From positions 310,001 to 374,000 of the forward strand of contig NZ_JAGRPV010000002.1 in the NCBI RefSeq assembly GCF_030014955.1: a stretch of 64,000 bases of DNA, read 5' to 3'. Below the pieces are notes generated by a model, which was given only the letters and a program-made list of their open reading frames with translations, did no database searches and had not been told where the DNA came from. This document shows, in pieces, positions 30,171-38,711 of this stretch. The translations under genes and the position numbers were made by a program. How positions within the stretch are numbered: position 1 is the stretch's first letter; every line of letters begins with the position of its first letter. The stretch is from Cohnella hashimotonis. GTDB taxonomy: Bacteria > Bacillota > Bacilli > Paenibacillales > Paenibacillaceae.

Positions 30171-30806
30171 ATGACCCGCATACTTGTCATCTCGGATATT
30201 CACGGCCAGGCGGCGGCGATGCGTTCGCTGCTGCGGACGGCCGAATACGCGCCGGGCAGGGATCGCCTGTATCTGCTAGGCGACTTCATTAATCGGGAGA
30301 AGGAGAGCTGGCCTGCGCTTAAAGAAGCGATGGCGCTGGTCAAAGCGGGCGCGCGCGCCGTGCTCGGCAATATGGAGCGGTGGCTGCTCGACGCCTCCGC
30401 GCGGGGAGAAGGCCTGCCGGCGGATGCGGAAGAGCTTCGGTTTCTGAACGAGACACCTTTGTATTGGGAAGAGGAAGGTTTCCTGTTCGCCCATGCGGGC
30501 ATCCGTCCGGGCCTGCCGCCGGCCAAGCAGAGCGCCGCGGATCTGACCGAAATTCGCAGCGAGTTCTGGGCCGACGGCGGTCCGCTCCCGTATACGGTCG
30601 TGTTCGGCCACACGCCGACCTTTAAGCTCGGCGCGCCTGCTGGCGAGCTGTGGCTCGGCCGCGACCGGATCGGGATCGACACGGGGGCCAAGCACGGCTG
30701 CCGGCTCACGCTCGTCGACCTGACCAATCGGCTGGCTTATTCCTGCGGCGTGGAGCCGGAGCGCCAGCCTGGCGAATGCCGCCTGTCCTCCTGGGCGACG
30801 AATTGA
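30171..30806 (+). CDS. PPP-like metallophosphoesterase
   Basis: 211 aa. Calcineurin-like metallophosphatase with ISDIHGQ, LLGDFINR, then VLGNMERW, FAHAGIRPG and VFGHTP metal-ligand motifs in order, so it belongs to the PPP/PrpE side of the family. The usual GNHE motif reads GNME: the metal-binding Asn is kept but the catalytic His is Met. It starts 11 bases after the ABC ATPase and may be in the same transcript; a role in processing an imported phospho-compound is speculation. Confidence 0.8.
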   Translation: MTRILVISDIHGQAAAMRSLLRTAEYAPGRDRLYLLGDFINREKESWPALKEAMALVKAGARAVLGNMERWLLDASARGEGLPADAEELRFLNETPLYWEEEGFLFAHAGIRPGLPPAKQSAADLTEIRSEFWADGGPLPYTVVFGHTPTFKLGAPAGELWLGRDRIGIDTGAKHGCRLTLVDLTNRLAYSCGVEPERQPGECRLSSWATN

Positions 30807-30811
30807 AACGC

Positions 30812-30848
30812 AAAAAAGCCGCCGGAGGCACAGGCACGGCGGCTTTTT
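30812..30848. terminator. Bidirectional terminator
   Basis: GCCGCCG (30818-30824) pairs with CGGCGGC (30837-30843), with AAAAAA on the left and TTTTT on the right. It separates two convergent genes. Confidence 0.9.
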
Positions 30849-30865
30849 GCGTTCTTCATTGGCCT

Positions 30866-32527
30866 TTACATCGGTTCAGCCGGCGTCCGTCCCTGCGGCT
30901 GAGGGTGCGGCTGCTCCGAACGCCCGGCGCGCGGATCCGAAGGATGCACGGCGACGATCGCGTCCTGCGCGCGATAGGCGGAGCGGTTCAGCTTGCGGCG
31001 CGCGGCAAGCCGGTCGTCCACGAACTTCAAGCGGTAAGTGTCCACGACTGCGCCTGGCTTTCCTTCCTGCAGAAGACGAGACATGCCGACCGGGACGTCT
31101 GCATCTTGCATATAAACGGTCTTGGGCGTAAGCTCCTTCACGTGGACCGTCTCCAGCTCGTACCTCACATTGTCCGCCATCGTGCCGAACAGCTTTACCG
31201 TTAGCCTTTTGCCGCGAACAGAGGCCTTGATCAGCAGCCGCTTGCCCGTGTCGTTGCGGAAGCGGAAATTGATCGAGCCCTCCGCAAAGGTCGCATCCAT
31301 GCCCTGCGGCAGATAGTTCACCGCGAGCGAGTGGTTGCGCCGCTCCACGATCTCAATATTAGAGGCACGCAAAACGGCATTGTAAAGCGTGCTGGACACC
31401 TGGCAGATGCCGCCGCCGATGCCCGGCACGAGCTTGCCCTTCAGGATAACCGGGGCTTCCCGGTAACCGTAAACCCGGCGCGCCTCGGCGACGATGGCGC
31501 CGTAATCGAAGGTCTCGCCCGGCAAGAGCATTGTGCCGTCCAAGGCCTCGGCGGTGGCCTTGACGTTATGGACGCGCCCTTCGCCGCTCGCCGTAAAGGA
31601 GGTGGTGAACTCGGCGATCTTGCGTGCGATCCCTTGCGCCCGCAGCAATGCCGTCGTAATCTCGGGCTTTACGGAGGCTACGGGCACGCGCAGCTCGATC
31701 CGTATCTGATCGTCTGCGGACTGCGCCACCTCGCTCAACCCCGCTGGCGCTCGCTTCTTGAATGCCTTCAGCAGCGAAGCGATGTCGAGCGTCTCGCCTG
31801 GCGTTTCCGGCGAATAAACGACCCGGTCGCGGTCGTCGATCGTCCGGACGGCGTCGATCGGCTGCTTCTCCGCGAGCCGTCCCCACAACGCTTCCGCTTT
31901 ATCCGCAAACATCTCCTCGTCCCAAACCGCTTCTATCGCATAGCGCTTCGCCATCGCCCGCGCGGCTGACCGGCGCTCTAGCCAACCTGCGTCCCGGTAG
32001 CGCACGATCGCACGTATGGCTTCCTCTGCGTCCAGATTGAGCCCCAGCTCGCGCCAGGTCGGCGCAAACGCCGTTGCCGGGGCAGGGGAGGCTTCCTCCG
32101 GCCGCCTGTCAACCAGCGTCACATGCCCGTCAAGCGCGGCTTCGATCCGCGACCCCACCTTGGCAATGGCGGCGTCCGCGCTCATGCCGCCCAGCTCCAA
32201 TCCGCCCACAGCGACGCCGTCCGGCAGCATGCGAGGCCGGCGTGCCGCGGGGTTCGCGGCAGCGATGTCGGCGACAGCCGCTTGGCCACCAACTACCGGG
32301 GCACGAATGAATTGGCCATCCACTACCCGACCACCAACTACCGGAGCGCGAATTACCCGACCACCGACTCCCGGGGCATCTTTCGCCTCGACGCTCGCCA
32401 CTCTAACCAGCGCGGTTCCCCCAATCACTCCTGCTGCCCGCGCTTGTTCCGCTGTCCCTGTCCCCACGCTCATGCCGACGGCCAGCGCGAGAGCGGAGGC
32501 CGCGATCCGGACGATTCGACTGTTCAT
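30866..32527 (-). CDS. VanW-family exported protein
   Basis: 553 aa. Sec signal peptide (MNSRIVRIAASALALAVGMSV.., cleavage near ARAAG), then an Arg/Val/Gly-rich linker with RAPVVGG twice (about residues 54-82). A YoaR-like putative peptidoglycan-binding region follows, then the VanW domain (about 330-460: LLPGETFDYG, GIGGGICQVSSTLYNAVLRA, RRNHSLAVNYLPQGMDA). A short C-terminal beta-domain follows. VanW proteins occur with cell-wall and vancomycin-resistance genes but have no proven activity. It is divergent from ftsE; the 284-base gap contains a direct 13-bp duplication close to ftsE. Confidence 0.88.
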   Translation of the reverse strand: MNSRIVRIAASALALAVGMSVGTGTAEQARAAGVIGGTALVRVASVEAKDAPGVGGRVIRAPVVGGRVVDGQFIRAPVVGGQAAVADIAAANPAARRPRMLPDGVAVGGLELGGMSADAAIAKVGSRIEAALDGHVTLVDRRPEEASPAPATAFAPTWRELGLNLDAEEAIRAIVRYRDAGWLERRSAARAMAKRYAIEAVWDEEMFADKAEALWGRLAEKQPIDAVRTIDDRDRVVYSPETPGETLDIASLLKAFKKRAPAGLSEVAQSADDQIRIELRVPVASVKPEITTALLRAQGIARKIAEFTTSFTASGEGRVHNVKATAEALDGTMLLPGETFDYGAIVAEARRVYGYREAPVILKGKLVPGIGGGICQVSSTLYNAVLRASNIEIVERRNHSLAVNYLPQGMDATFAEGSINFRFRNDTGKRLLIKASVRGKRLTVKLFGTMADNVRYELETVHVKELTPKTVYMQDADVPVGMSRLLQEGKPGAVVDTYRLKFVDDRLAARRKLNRSAYRAQDAIVAVHPSDPRAGRSEQPHPQPQGRTPAEPM

Positions 32528-32811
32528 TTTTCGGATGTCCTCCTTCCGGCAAACGCATCTCTCCCGTAGGATTCCCTCCAGATTAAAAATTTCTCAAAAT
32601 AACGGAAATCGACAAAAATGCGTGCCGAAATGGGCGCGGATTCGCGTCCGTCGGCGAGATAAAGCTCGACAAATAAAGGATTTCCCGGCAAGATGTCGAA
32701 GTACCTTTAGTCTGCGGAATATTAGCCTTTCGACGGGAAGCGTCTCCCTGAACGTATATATGCAACGGCTATATGCAACGGCTGTCTACCATGCAAACAG
32801 GATGTGATCGC

Positions 32812-33498
32812 GTGATCGAAATGCACGACATATGGAAGACCTATCCGGACGGCACGCCCGCCCTGCAAGGCATAAATATCGTGATCGACCGCAACGAGTT
32901 CGTGTACGTCGTCGGCCCGTCCGGCGCCGGCAAGTCGACGTTCATGAAGCTGATCTATCGCGAGGAAGTGCCGACCAAGGGCCAGCTGTCCGTCAACGGG
33001 TTCAATATAGGCAAGCTCAAGCAGCGCAAGATCCCTTACGTCCGCCGCAATATCGGCGTGGTGTTTCAGGATTTTCGGCTGCTGCCCAAACTGTCCGTTT
33101 ATGAGAACGTCGCCTTCGCGATGGAAGTCGTCGAATCGCCCAAGCGGCATATCCGCCGGCGAACGATGGAGGTGCTCGAGCTTGTCGGGCTTAAGCACAA
33201 GGCGAGCAGCCTGCCGGCCCAATTGTCCGGCGGCGAGCAGCAGCGCGTCGCGATTGCCAGGGCGATCGTCAACAGCCCCTCCGTCATCGTGGCTGACGAG
33301 CCTACCGGCAACCTCGATCCCGAGACCTCGTGGGGAATCATGAAGCTGCTCGAAGAGATCAATTTCCGCGGTACCACCATCGTCATGGCCACCCACAACA
33401 AAGAAATCGTCAACACCCTTCGCAAACGGGTCATCGCGATCGAGCGGGGCACCATCGTGCGGGACCAGCAGAGAGGGGATTACGGATATGAAGTTTAG
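32812..33498 (+). CDS. ftsE: Cell-division ATP-binding protein FtsE
   Basis: 228 aa. ATPase of the FtsEX complex, which uses ATP hydrolysis to switch on peptidoglycan hydrolases. Walker [38 protein letters not shown] 32812 gives the family N-terminus [14 protein letters not shown]; upstream in-frame ATGs at 32773 and 32791 would add non-conserved residues. Overlaps ftsX by 11 bases. Confidence 0.95.
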   Translation: MIEMHDIWKTYPDGTPALQGINIVIDRNEFVYVVGPSGAGKSTFMKLIYREEVPTKGQLSVNGFNIGKLKQRKIPYVRRNIGVVFQDFRLLPKLSVYENVAFAMEVVESPKRHIRRRTMEVLELVGLKHKASSLPAQLSGGEQQRVAIARAIVNSPSVIVADEPTGNLDPETSWGIMKLLEEINFRGTTIVMATHNKEIVNTLRKRVIAIERGTIVRDQQRGDYGYEV

Positions 33499-34402
33499 CA
33501 CCCTCGTGCGCCACGTCCGCGAAGGTGTCAAGAACGTCTTCCGCAACGGCTGGATGTCATTCGCCTCGATCGGATCGATCGTCGTGTCGCTGTTCGTGCT
33601 GGGCGTGTTCATGCTCCTCGCGCTCAACGTGAACCAGTGGGCGGATCAGTTCGACAGCCAGGTTCAAGTCAACGTCTACCTCCAGTCGGAGATCGGCCAG
33701 TCCAAGATCGACGAGCTGAAGACGCGCATCGGCAACATCGCCGAGGTCAAGCAGGTCACCTTCGTTTCCAAGGAGGAGGGACTTGAAAAGCTGCGTCAGG
33801 ATCTGGACGAGGACGTAAAAGGCGCGCTCGACGGCTATAAGGATGCCAACCCGCTGCCGGATGCGTTCGAGGTCGAGCTGTTCGACGCCCAGCAGGTGTC
33901 CTACGTCGCCAAGCAGATTCTTGCCTTTAACGAGACGGACGCGGACAAGCCGGTCCTCAGCGTCAAGTACGGACAAGGCTATGTCGAAAAGCTGTTCCGC
34001 ATCACGAACGCCGTGCGCAACGTCGGTCTGGTCGTCGTCGCGGGACTCGCGGTCATGGCGATGTTCCTCATTTCCACCACGATCAAGATGACGATACTGG
34101 CCCGTCGCAGAGAGATCGGCATTATGAAGCTCGTCGGCGCCACCAACAATTTTATCCGCTGGCCATTCTTCATCGAAGGGATCGTCATCGGCTTGGCAGG
34201 CTCAGGCCTTACGACAGCGCTGCTGCTGTACGGGTATTCCGAATTGATCGCGTCGACCCATTACAACATGGGCCTGATGATGATCGAGGTCGTCGATATG
34301 AACAAAGTCGGCTGGCTGGTCGGCGGCACGCTCGTGGCGCTCGGCACGTTGATCGGCGTCTGGGGCAGCGTCGTTTCGGTTCGCAAGCATTTGAAGGTGT
34401 AG
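33488..34402 (+). CDS. ftsX: Cell-division membrane protein FtsX
   Basis: 304 aa. Four membrane segments: one near residue 25-50 (FASIGSIVVSLFVLGVFMLLAL), a large extracellular loop (about 50-170) that contacts the hydrolase, and three near the C-terminus. AGAGGGG within ftsE serves as RBS. With the M23 protein next door it forms a FtsEX-hydrolase module like FtsEX-CwlO in B. subtilis or FtsEX-PcsB in streptococci. Confidence 0.95.
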   Translation: MKFSTLVRHVREGVKNVFRNGWMSFASIGSIVVSLFVLGVFMLLALNVNQWADQFDSQVQVNVYLQSEIGQSKIDELKTRIGNIAEVKQVTFVSKEEGLEKLRQDLDEDVKGALDGYKDANPLPDAFEVELFDAQQVSYVAKQILAFNETDADKPVLSVKYGQGYVEKLFRITNAVRNVGLVVVAGLAVMAMFLISTTIKMTILARRREIGIMKLVGATNNFIRWPFFIEGIVIGLAGSGLTTALLLYGYSELIASTHYNMGLMMIEVVDMNKVGWLVGGTLVALGTLIGVWGSVVSVRKHLKV

Positions 34403-34441
34403 CTCTTGCCGTTCATGCTCAGATGATGGAGGAGAACATGG

Positions 34442-35620
34442 GTGAATAAAAGATTGATCGCGGTATTGGTCATGCTGCTGGGCGTCGTATTCCTCGTCCG
34501 GCCGTACGAGAGCCACGCCGAGACGAAGATGCAGAAGATCGAGCGGCAGCTCAAAGAGATCCAAGCCCAGATGAACGCCGCCGCGGAAAGCAAGAAGGAA
34601 GCGGAGCGCCGGAGCGAGGATCTGACCAACAAAAAGGCGCTTGCCAAGACGGATATGTTTACGCTGCTCAAGCAGATTCAGCAGACTTCGGATCAGCTCG
34701 ACGCGACTCAGGCCAAGATAGAGTCCGCCGAAACCAAGCTGCTGAAGACGACGTCGGAGCTCGAGTCCGCCGAAGCCTCCAGGCAGAGCAGGGACGAGCA
34801 GCTGCGAGAGCGCATCCGGCTTATTTACATGAACGGCTCTGTATCTTATCTGGACGTGCTGCTCAGCTCCAAGAGCTTCTCGGACTTCGTGGGCCGTTTC
34901 CAGTCGCTGCAGTCGATTATGGAGCAGGATAAAGAAGTGCTGTCGCAGACCGAGAACTACAAGGCGCTTGTCGCCGACAAGAAAGCGCAGGTCGAAGTCG
35001 ATCTGGCTTCCGTCAAGAAGCTGTACAGCGACATGGCGGACAAAAGGGCCGAGCTGCAGGATCAGGAAAAAGAAAAAGAAGTGCTCGTAGCGAGCATTAA
35101 CCAGAAAATCGAAGAAACCGAGGATATCAGCGAAGAGGCCGAAGCCGCGCTGATGGAGTTCGGCAAAAAGTATTCGAAGCTGCTGGAGCAGAAAAAACAG
35201 CTGAAAACCTACTACACCGGCGGTAAGCTTGGTCTCCCGCTGAAGCGGGAATACCGCTTGTCGTCGCCGTTCGGCTACCGTACGCATCCCGTGACCGGAC
35301 AGAAAAACAAGCTGCACACGGGCTTGGACATGGCGGTTCCGGAGGGTACGTCGGTCTACGCGGCCGAATCGGGCACCGTTATCGTCGCCCAATCGTGGAG
35401 CGGGTACGGCAATTGTATCATCATCAACCATGGCGGCGGTCTGTGGACGCTGTACGGTCACTTGAAGCCAGGCGGGATCCTGGTCGAGAAGGGCGAGACC
35501 GTCAAACGCGGCGAAAAAATCGGTCTCGTCGGCATGACGGGCACCGCTACCGGTTACCATCTGCACTTCGAGGTTCGCAAAGACGGCACGCCGGTCAATC
35601 CGGCGCCGTATCTCAAATAA
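34442..35620 (+). CDS. Coiled-coil M23 peptidoglycan endopeptidase (EnvC/NlpD-like)
   Basis: 392 aa from GTG 34442 (GGAGGA 7 bases upstream; the ATG at 34438 is followed by a stop after two codons). Signal peptide, then a long coiled coil (about residues 25-250, rich in Lys/Glu/Gln heptads), then a LytM/M23 domain (about 275-385). All zinc and catalytic residues are visible: HTGLDMA, YGHL, HLHFEV. The activity should be direct rather than merely regulatory. As neighbour of FtsEX it is the probable substrate of that switch. Confidence 0.93.
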   Translation: MNKRLIAVLVMLLGVVFLVRPYESHAETKMQKIERQLKEIQAQMNAAAESKKEAERRSEDLTNKKALAKTDMFTLLKQIQQTSDQLDATQAKIESAETKLLKTTSELESAEASRQSRDEQLRERIRLIYMNGSVSYLDVLLSSKSFSDFVGRFQSLQSIMEQDKEVLSQTENYKALVADKKAQVEVDLASVKKLYSDMADKRAELQDQEKEKEVLVASINQKIEETEDISEEAEAALMEFGKKYSKLLEQKKQLKTYYTGGKLGLPLKREYRLSSPFGYRTHPVTGQKNKLHTGLDMAVPEGTSVYAAESGTVIVAQSWSGYGNCIIINHGGGLWTLYGHLKPGGILVEKGETVKRGEKIGLVGMTGTATGYHLHFEVRKDGTPVNPAPYLK

Positions 35621-35714
35621 ATCGGAGCCTCGCGCAAAGCCGTCCCAAGGCAGCGCCCACTTGAGAAGGTGGGCAGCCTGGGGCGGCTGCCGCATTTTTG
35701 GGGCATTTTCGGGC

Positions 35715-36022
35715 GTTTGAACGGTATCCCTTTCAATCAGGGGTTTGAACGGTATCCCTTTCGATCAGGCAGGGGATGATTAGCAGGAGACGATAGAAGG
35801 GATTTGCGCTTTGAAGCGGAGCAATGCTCTTAAGCGATATCCCCTTCGATCAGATTAAAAGTTTATCATGCACACAGGCGGGCCCCTTTACACGGTATCC
35901 CCTTCGGTCAGGGATGTCTACGATTTTCATCGTTAGAATGGGGATCAAAGCAGCGGCTTGCGGGCGATTGCGGCTTTCGGGCAACGTAACGCATTCCTGC
36001 GCGAAGGGGATATCATTAAAAC
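35715..36022. repeat. Island of five 27-bp repeats (family R)
   Basis: Consensus begins GTTTNAACGNTATCCCYTTC and ends with three or four variable bases and CAGG. Copies: 35715-35741 and 35743-35769 (direct, period 28), 35829-35853 and 35887-35913 on the plus strand, and 35996-36022 on the minus strand. The 545-base gap 35621-36165 contains no supportable gene; the rest of it looks unique. The same repeat recurs around 45.6-47.1 kb. Confidence 0.85.
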
Positions 36023-36165
36023 GGGAAAAACGGAGTATTTCAGCAACCGAATTCCACTATTTGTAAGTTGAGGACGGATCATCCGGCAGGATTTAAACTT
36101 CCGTCTGTCGAATACCTATGGTCGGCGTACATATCGGATTACGGAAATGAAAGGCGGGATTCGTC

Positions 36166-37680
36166 TTGGATCTGACGATCGATTGGTTGCGGTTGGCGGG
36201 CGAGAGTATCGGCGTCCTGTTCCTGTCGCCTTTTTTATATATCGCGCTCGCTATGGTCTGGTGGCATTCCCGCCAGAGCAATGTGCTGCAGCGCAGACTG
36301 TTCCACATCAGGCTGCGGGGTACGCTGCCGATGACGGCTGCTCGCATCGTCGCGGGTTTTGTTGCGGGCATCGCGTTGTCGGCGCTCGGGTTTGCCGCAG
36401 GGGCGCAGCTGACTGCCTCTACGCTCGTATGCGTCTGGATCGCGACGTTCATGCTCGCGTTGTTCAAGCTGCGATATGTTTGTCTCGCTTACGCGGCGGG
36501 CGTACTTACTGTCATACAGACGATCCTTTCATGGACGGGCGTGCCTGATGGAGACGAGACGGTAAACCGGATTTGGCAGGCGTTAAAAGATATCGATGGT
36601 CCGTCCTTGCTGTTCTTGGCCGGCCTGCTGCATATTGCGGAAGCGCTTCTCGTCCGGCTGCAGGGCTCGCGATATGCGACGCCGTTGTTTCTGGAGGGGA
36701 AGCGAGGCAAGCCGATCGGCGCCTATTCGCTGTCCGGCCTTTGGCCGGTGCCGCTGCTCTGGCTTGTGCCCGCGGCAAGCAATAATGGGCTAGCGCTGCC
36801 ATGGACGCCGCTGTTCGGCATGGATGGAGGACCGGCGGTTACGGTCGCCGGATGGACGCTGGCAGCTTTTCCGGTGCTGATCGGATTTACGGATCGCACG
36901 GCGACACGGTGGCCTGAAGTTAAGGCGAAGGAAATGGCAACCGGCCTGCTTGTTTACGGGCTGGCGATTGCGGCGCTTGCAGCCGGCGCCGCGTTCTGGG
37001 GACCGCTTACGATCTTGGCCGGGCTCGCGGCCTTCATTTTGCACGAGGGTCTGCTGTTCTGGGGAAGGATGCGCGAGCGGGGGCATCATCCTGTTTATGT
37101 GCAGGATGGCAGAGGCGTCGTCATTCTCGCCGTGCTTCCCGGAACGCCGGCGTATGAGATGGGCTTGACCGCCGGCGAGACCGTGAGCAAGGCGAATGGC
37201 GTCAGCGTGCGCAGCAAGGAGGAGCTTCATGCGGCGTTGCAGCTTCAGCCGGCGTTTACGAAGCTCGAGGTGCTGAACCGCGACGGCAACGTAAAATTTG
37301 CGCAACGGGCCCGGTATGCCGGAGAGCATCATCAGCTTGGGCTGATCCTTGCGCCGGACGAGGATGCCGAATACGTGGCGGCGCCGGGATCGTCCTCGTT
37401 GCGCCAAGGAATGCGTTTGGCAGGTGCGAGGCTGCGCGGAAGAGGCGCCCGGAGGCGATTCGGCGGTTCGGAGGAGGCCGCGGCGCAAGAGAGCGGGCCG
37501 CCACCGGAGAAGTCCGGCAAGTCCGGGAACGATGTGCTTGCTTTGACAGCGGGGACGCATGCGGAGGCGACAGGTCAAGTAGACGCGACCACCGCAGAGC
37601 GGACTTTCGGCGTTACTCCAACGGCTGTTCAAGAGCGTGTGCCTGAAGGTCTTCCTCCGCGCAGCGGAAGGCATAAGTAG
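36166..37680 (+). CDS. minJ: Multi-TM PDZ protein, MinJ-like
   Basis: 504 aa from TTG 36166 (AAAGGCGGG upstream). About seven to eight membrane segments in residues 1-300, then a PDZ domain (about 310-395: GRGVVILAVLPGTPAYEMGLTAGETVSKANGVSVRSKEELHAAL), then a charged low-complexity tail of about 90 residues. In B. subtilis MinJ bridges DivIVA and MinD to place the septum, and minJ lies in the same neighbourhood between ctpB and uvrBA. Here ctpB is absent and the repeat island takes its place. Orthology rests on layout and domain order. Confidence 0.75.
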   Translation: MDLTIDWLRLAGESIGVLFLSPFLYIALAMVWWHSRQSNVLQRRLFHIRLRGTLPMTAARIVAGFVAGIALSALGFAAGAQLTASTLVCVWIATFMLALFKLRYVCLAYAAGVLTVIQTILSWTGVPDGDETVNRIWQALKDIDGPSLLFLAGLLHIAEALLVRLQGSRYATPLFLEGKRGKPIGAYSLSGLWPVPLLWLVPAASNNGLALPWTPLFGMDGGPAVTVAGWTLAAFPVLIGFTDRTATRWPEVKAKEMATGLLVYGLAIAALAAGAAFWGPLTILAGLAAFILHEGLLFWGRMRERGHHPVYVQDGRGVVILAVLPGTPAYEMGLTAGETVSKANGVSVRSKEELHAALQLQPAFTKLEVLNRDGNVKFAQRARYAGEHHQLGLILAPDEDAEYVAAPGSSSLRQGMRLAGARLRGRGARRRFGGSEEAAAQESGPPPEKSGKSGNDVLALTAGTHAEATGQVDATTAERTFGVTPTAVQERVPEGLPPRSGRHK

Positions 37681-37723
37681 AAAGCCGGCCAGTCGATCGT
37701 TCGGCATCTTTTTTGCAATCGCA

Positions 37724-37752
37724 TTGACAGTTCATCTGTTGTTCGTTACTAT
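37724..37752 (+). promoter_or_regulatory. Promoter of the guanidine riboswitch operon
   Basis: TTGACA (37724-37729), 17 bases, TACTAT (37747-37752), which places the transcript start a few bases before the aptamer. Confidence 0.6.
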
Positions 37753-37761
37753 GGATTGGAT

Positions 37762-37867
37762 TCGTCCTCTAGGGTTCCGAGGCGGCTTCGGCCGGCTGTC
37801 TGGTCCAAGGGAGGGCGCGCGCTGCCGATAGCGGCAGGCGTCACGGAGGGACAAAAGCCCGGGAGTA
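37762..37867 (+). ncRNA. Guanidine-I (ykkC) riboswitch aptamer
   Basis: The conserved blocks appear in order: CTAGGGTTCCG (37768-37778), CTGGTCC after a GC hairpin (37799 on), and ACGGAGGGACAAAAGCCCGGGAG (37843-37865, highly conserved 3' part). These match the ykkC class, which senses free guanidine and turns on downstream genes. The genes that follow are two SMR exporters, its best-known target. Confidence 0.92.
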
Positions 37868-37937
37868 TCAGAATGCATGGTAGTGCGCCACGATCGCGCC
37901 GCTCACCGTGCATGCCGATGCTTTCGGGCTTTTTTGC
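37868..37937 (+). terminator. Riboswitch expression platform / intrinsic terminator
   Basis: Ends in CGGGCTTTTTTG (37925-37936). CGGGCTTTT can pair with the aptamer's AAAAGCCCG, so guanidine binding and terminator formation are mutually exclusive. An inner GCATGG...CCGTGC hairpin extends the stem. Confidence 0.75.
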
Positions 37938-37973
37938 ATCCGATTATCCGATTATAGGGAAAGGGGTATCGTT

Positions 37974-38327
37974 ATGACAAAGTACTGGACACTGCTGATC
38001 GCGGCCGGCGTGACGGAAGTGGGGTGGGTATCGGGCCTGAAGCATGCTTCAACCTGGTGGGAGTGGCTGCTGACGGTCGTCGCATTAGCGTTTTCCTTTT
38101 GGAGCCTGATGGAAGTGACGCGCGTGCTGCCGATCGGAACGGCCTATGCCGCGTTCACGGGCATCGGCGCGGCAGGGACGGTAATCGGGGAAGCCGTTTT
38201 TTACGAGGGAGAACTGAATGCGGCTAAGTTAGCGCTGGTCGCCCTCATGATCGTCGGCATCGTAGGCCTAAAAGCGACATCAGGGCCAAAATCAAGCACG
38301 GGCGTTGAGAAAGGCGGGAACGGCTGA
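37974..38327 (+). CDS. SMR-family guanidinium exporter subunit 1 (YkkC-like)
   Basis: 117 aa, four membrane helices. The key membrane-embedded Glu is Glu15 (GVTEVGW). AAGGGG lies 8 bases before the ATG. It is co-translated with the next SMR gene (TGATG overlap), as in B. subtilis ykkCD, forming a heterodimeric pump. The guanidine riboswitch upstream identifies guanidinium as the likely substrate. Confidence 0.9.
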   Translation: MTKYWTLLIAAGVTEVGWVSGLKHASTWWEWLLTVVALAFSFWSLMEVTRVLPIGTAYAAFTGIGAAGTVIGEAVFYEGELNAAKLALVALMIVGIVGLKATSGPKSSTGVEKGGNG

Positions 38328-38644
38328 TGGCATGGATTTACCTGGTTTGTGCGGGCCTGTTTGAAGTCGTGGGGACAGTCGGCTTGAACCGTTGGAGCAG
38401 CCGCAGGGATGCTTGGGGATTGATTATTATATGCGTCAGCTTCTTGTTCAGCTTCAGCCTGCTGACAGCTGCGATGCAAGACATCTCGATGGGGACGGCT
38501 TATGCGGTCTGGACGGGCATCGGCTCGGTTGGCGCTACCGTTCTCGGCATGATTTTTTACGGTGAGTCGCGCCAGGCCGCAAGACTCTTTTTCCTCGCGC
38601 TTGTTATCGCCGCCGCGGTAGGCTTGAAGTTAATCGGGGAATAA
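38327..38644 (+). CDS. SMR-family guanidinium exporter subunit 2 (YkkD-like)
   Basis: 105 aa, four helices, with Glu13 (GLFEVVGTV). Start codon overlaps the stop of the first SMR gene (TGATG). Paired SMR proteins usually insert in opposite membrane orientations; here the first has fewer positive charges on its loops than the second, consistent with that. Confidence 0.9.
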   Translation: MAWIYLVCAGLFEVVGTVGLNRWSSRRDAWGLIIICVSFLFSFSLLTAAMQDISMGTAYAVWTGIGSVGATVLGMIFYGESRQAARLFFLALVIAAAVGLKLIGE

Positions 38645-38646
38645 AG

Positions 38647-38680
38647 ATCGCCCTGCTCGTGAGCAGGGCGATTGTTTTTT
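38647..38680 (+). terminator. Terminator after the SMR pair
   Basis: ATCGCCCTGCTC and GAGCAGGGCGAT form a perfect 12-bp stem with a 2-base gap, followed by TGTTTTTTG. Confidence 0.9.
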
Positions 38681-38711
38681 GATTGTTTTTCTGATTGCTT
38701 TTTCTATTGTT

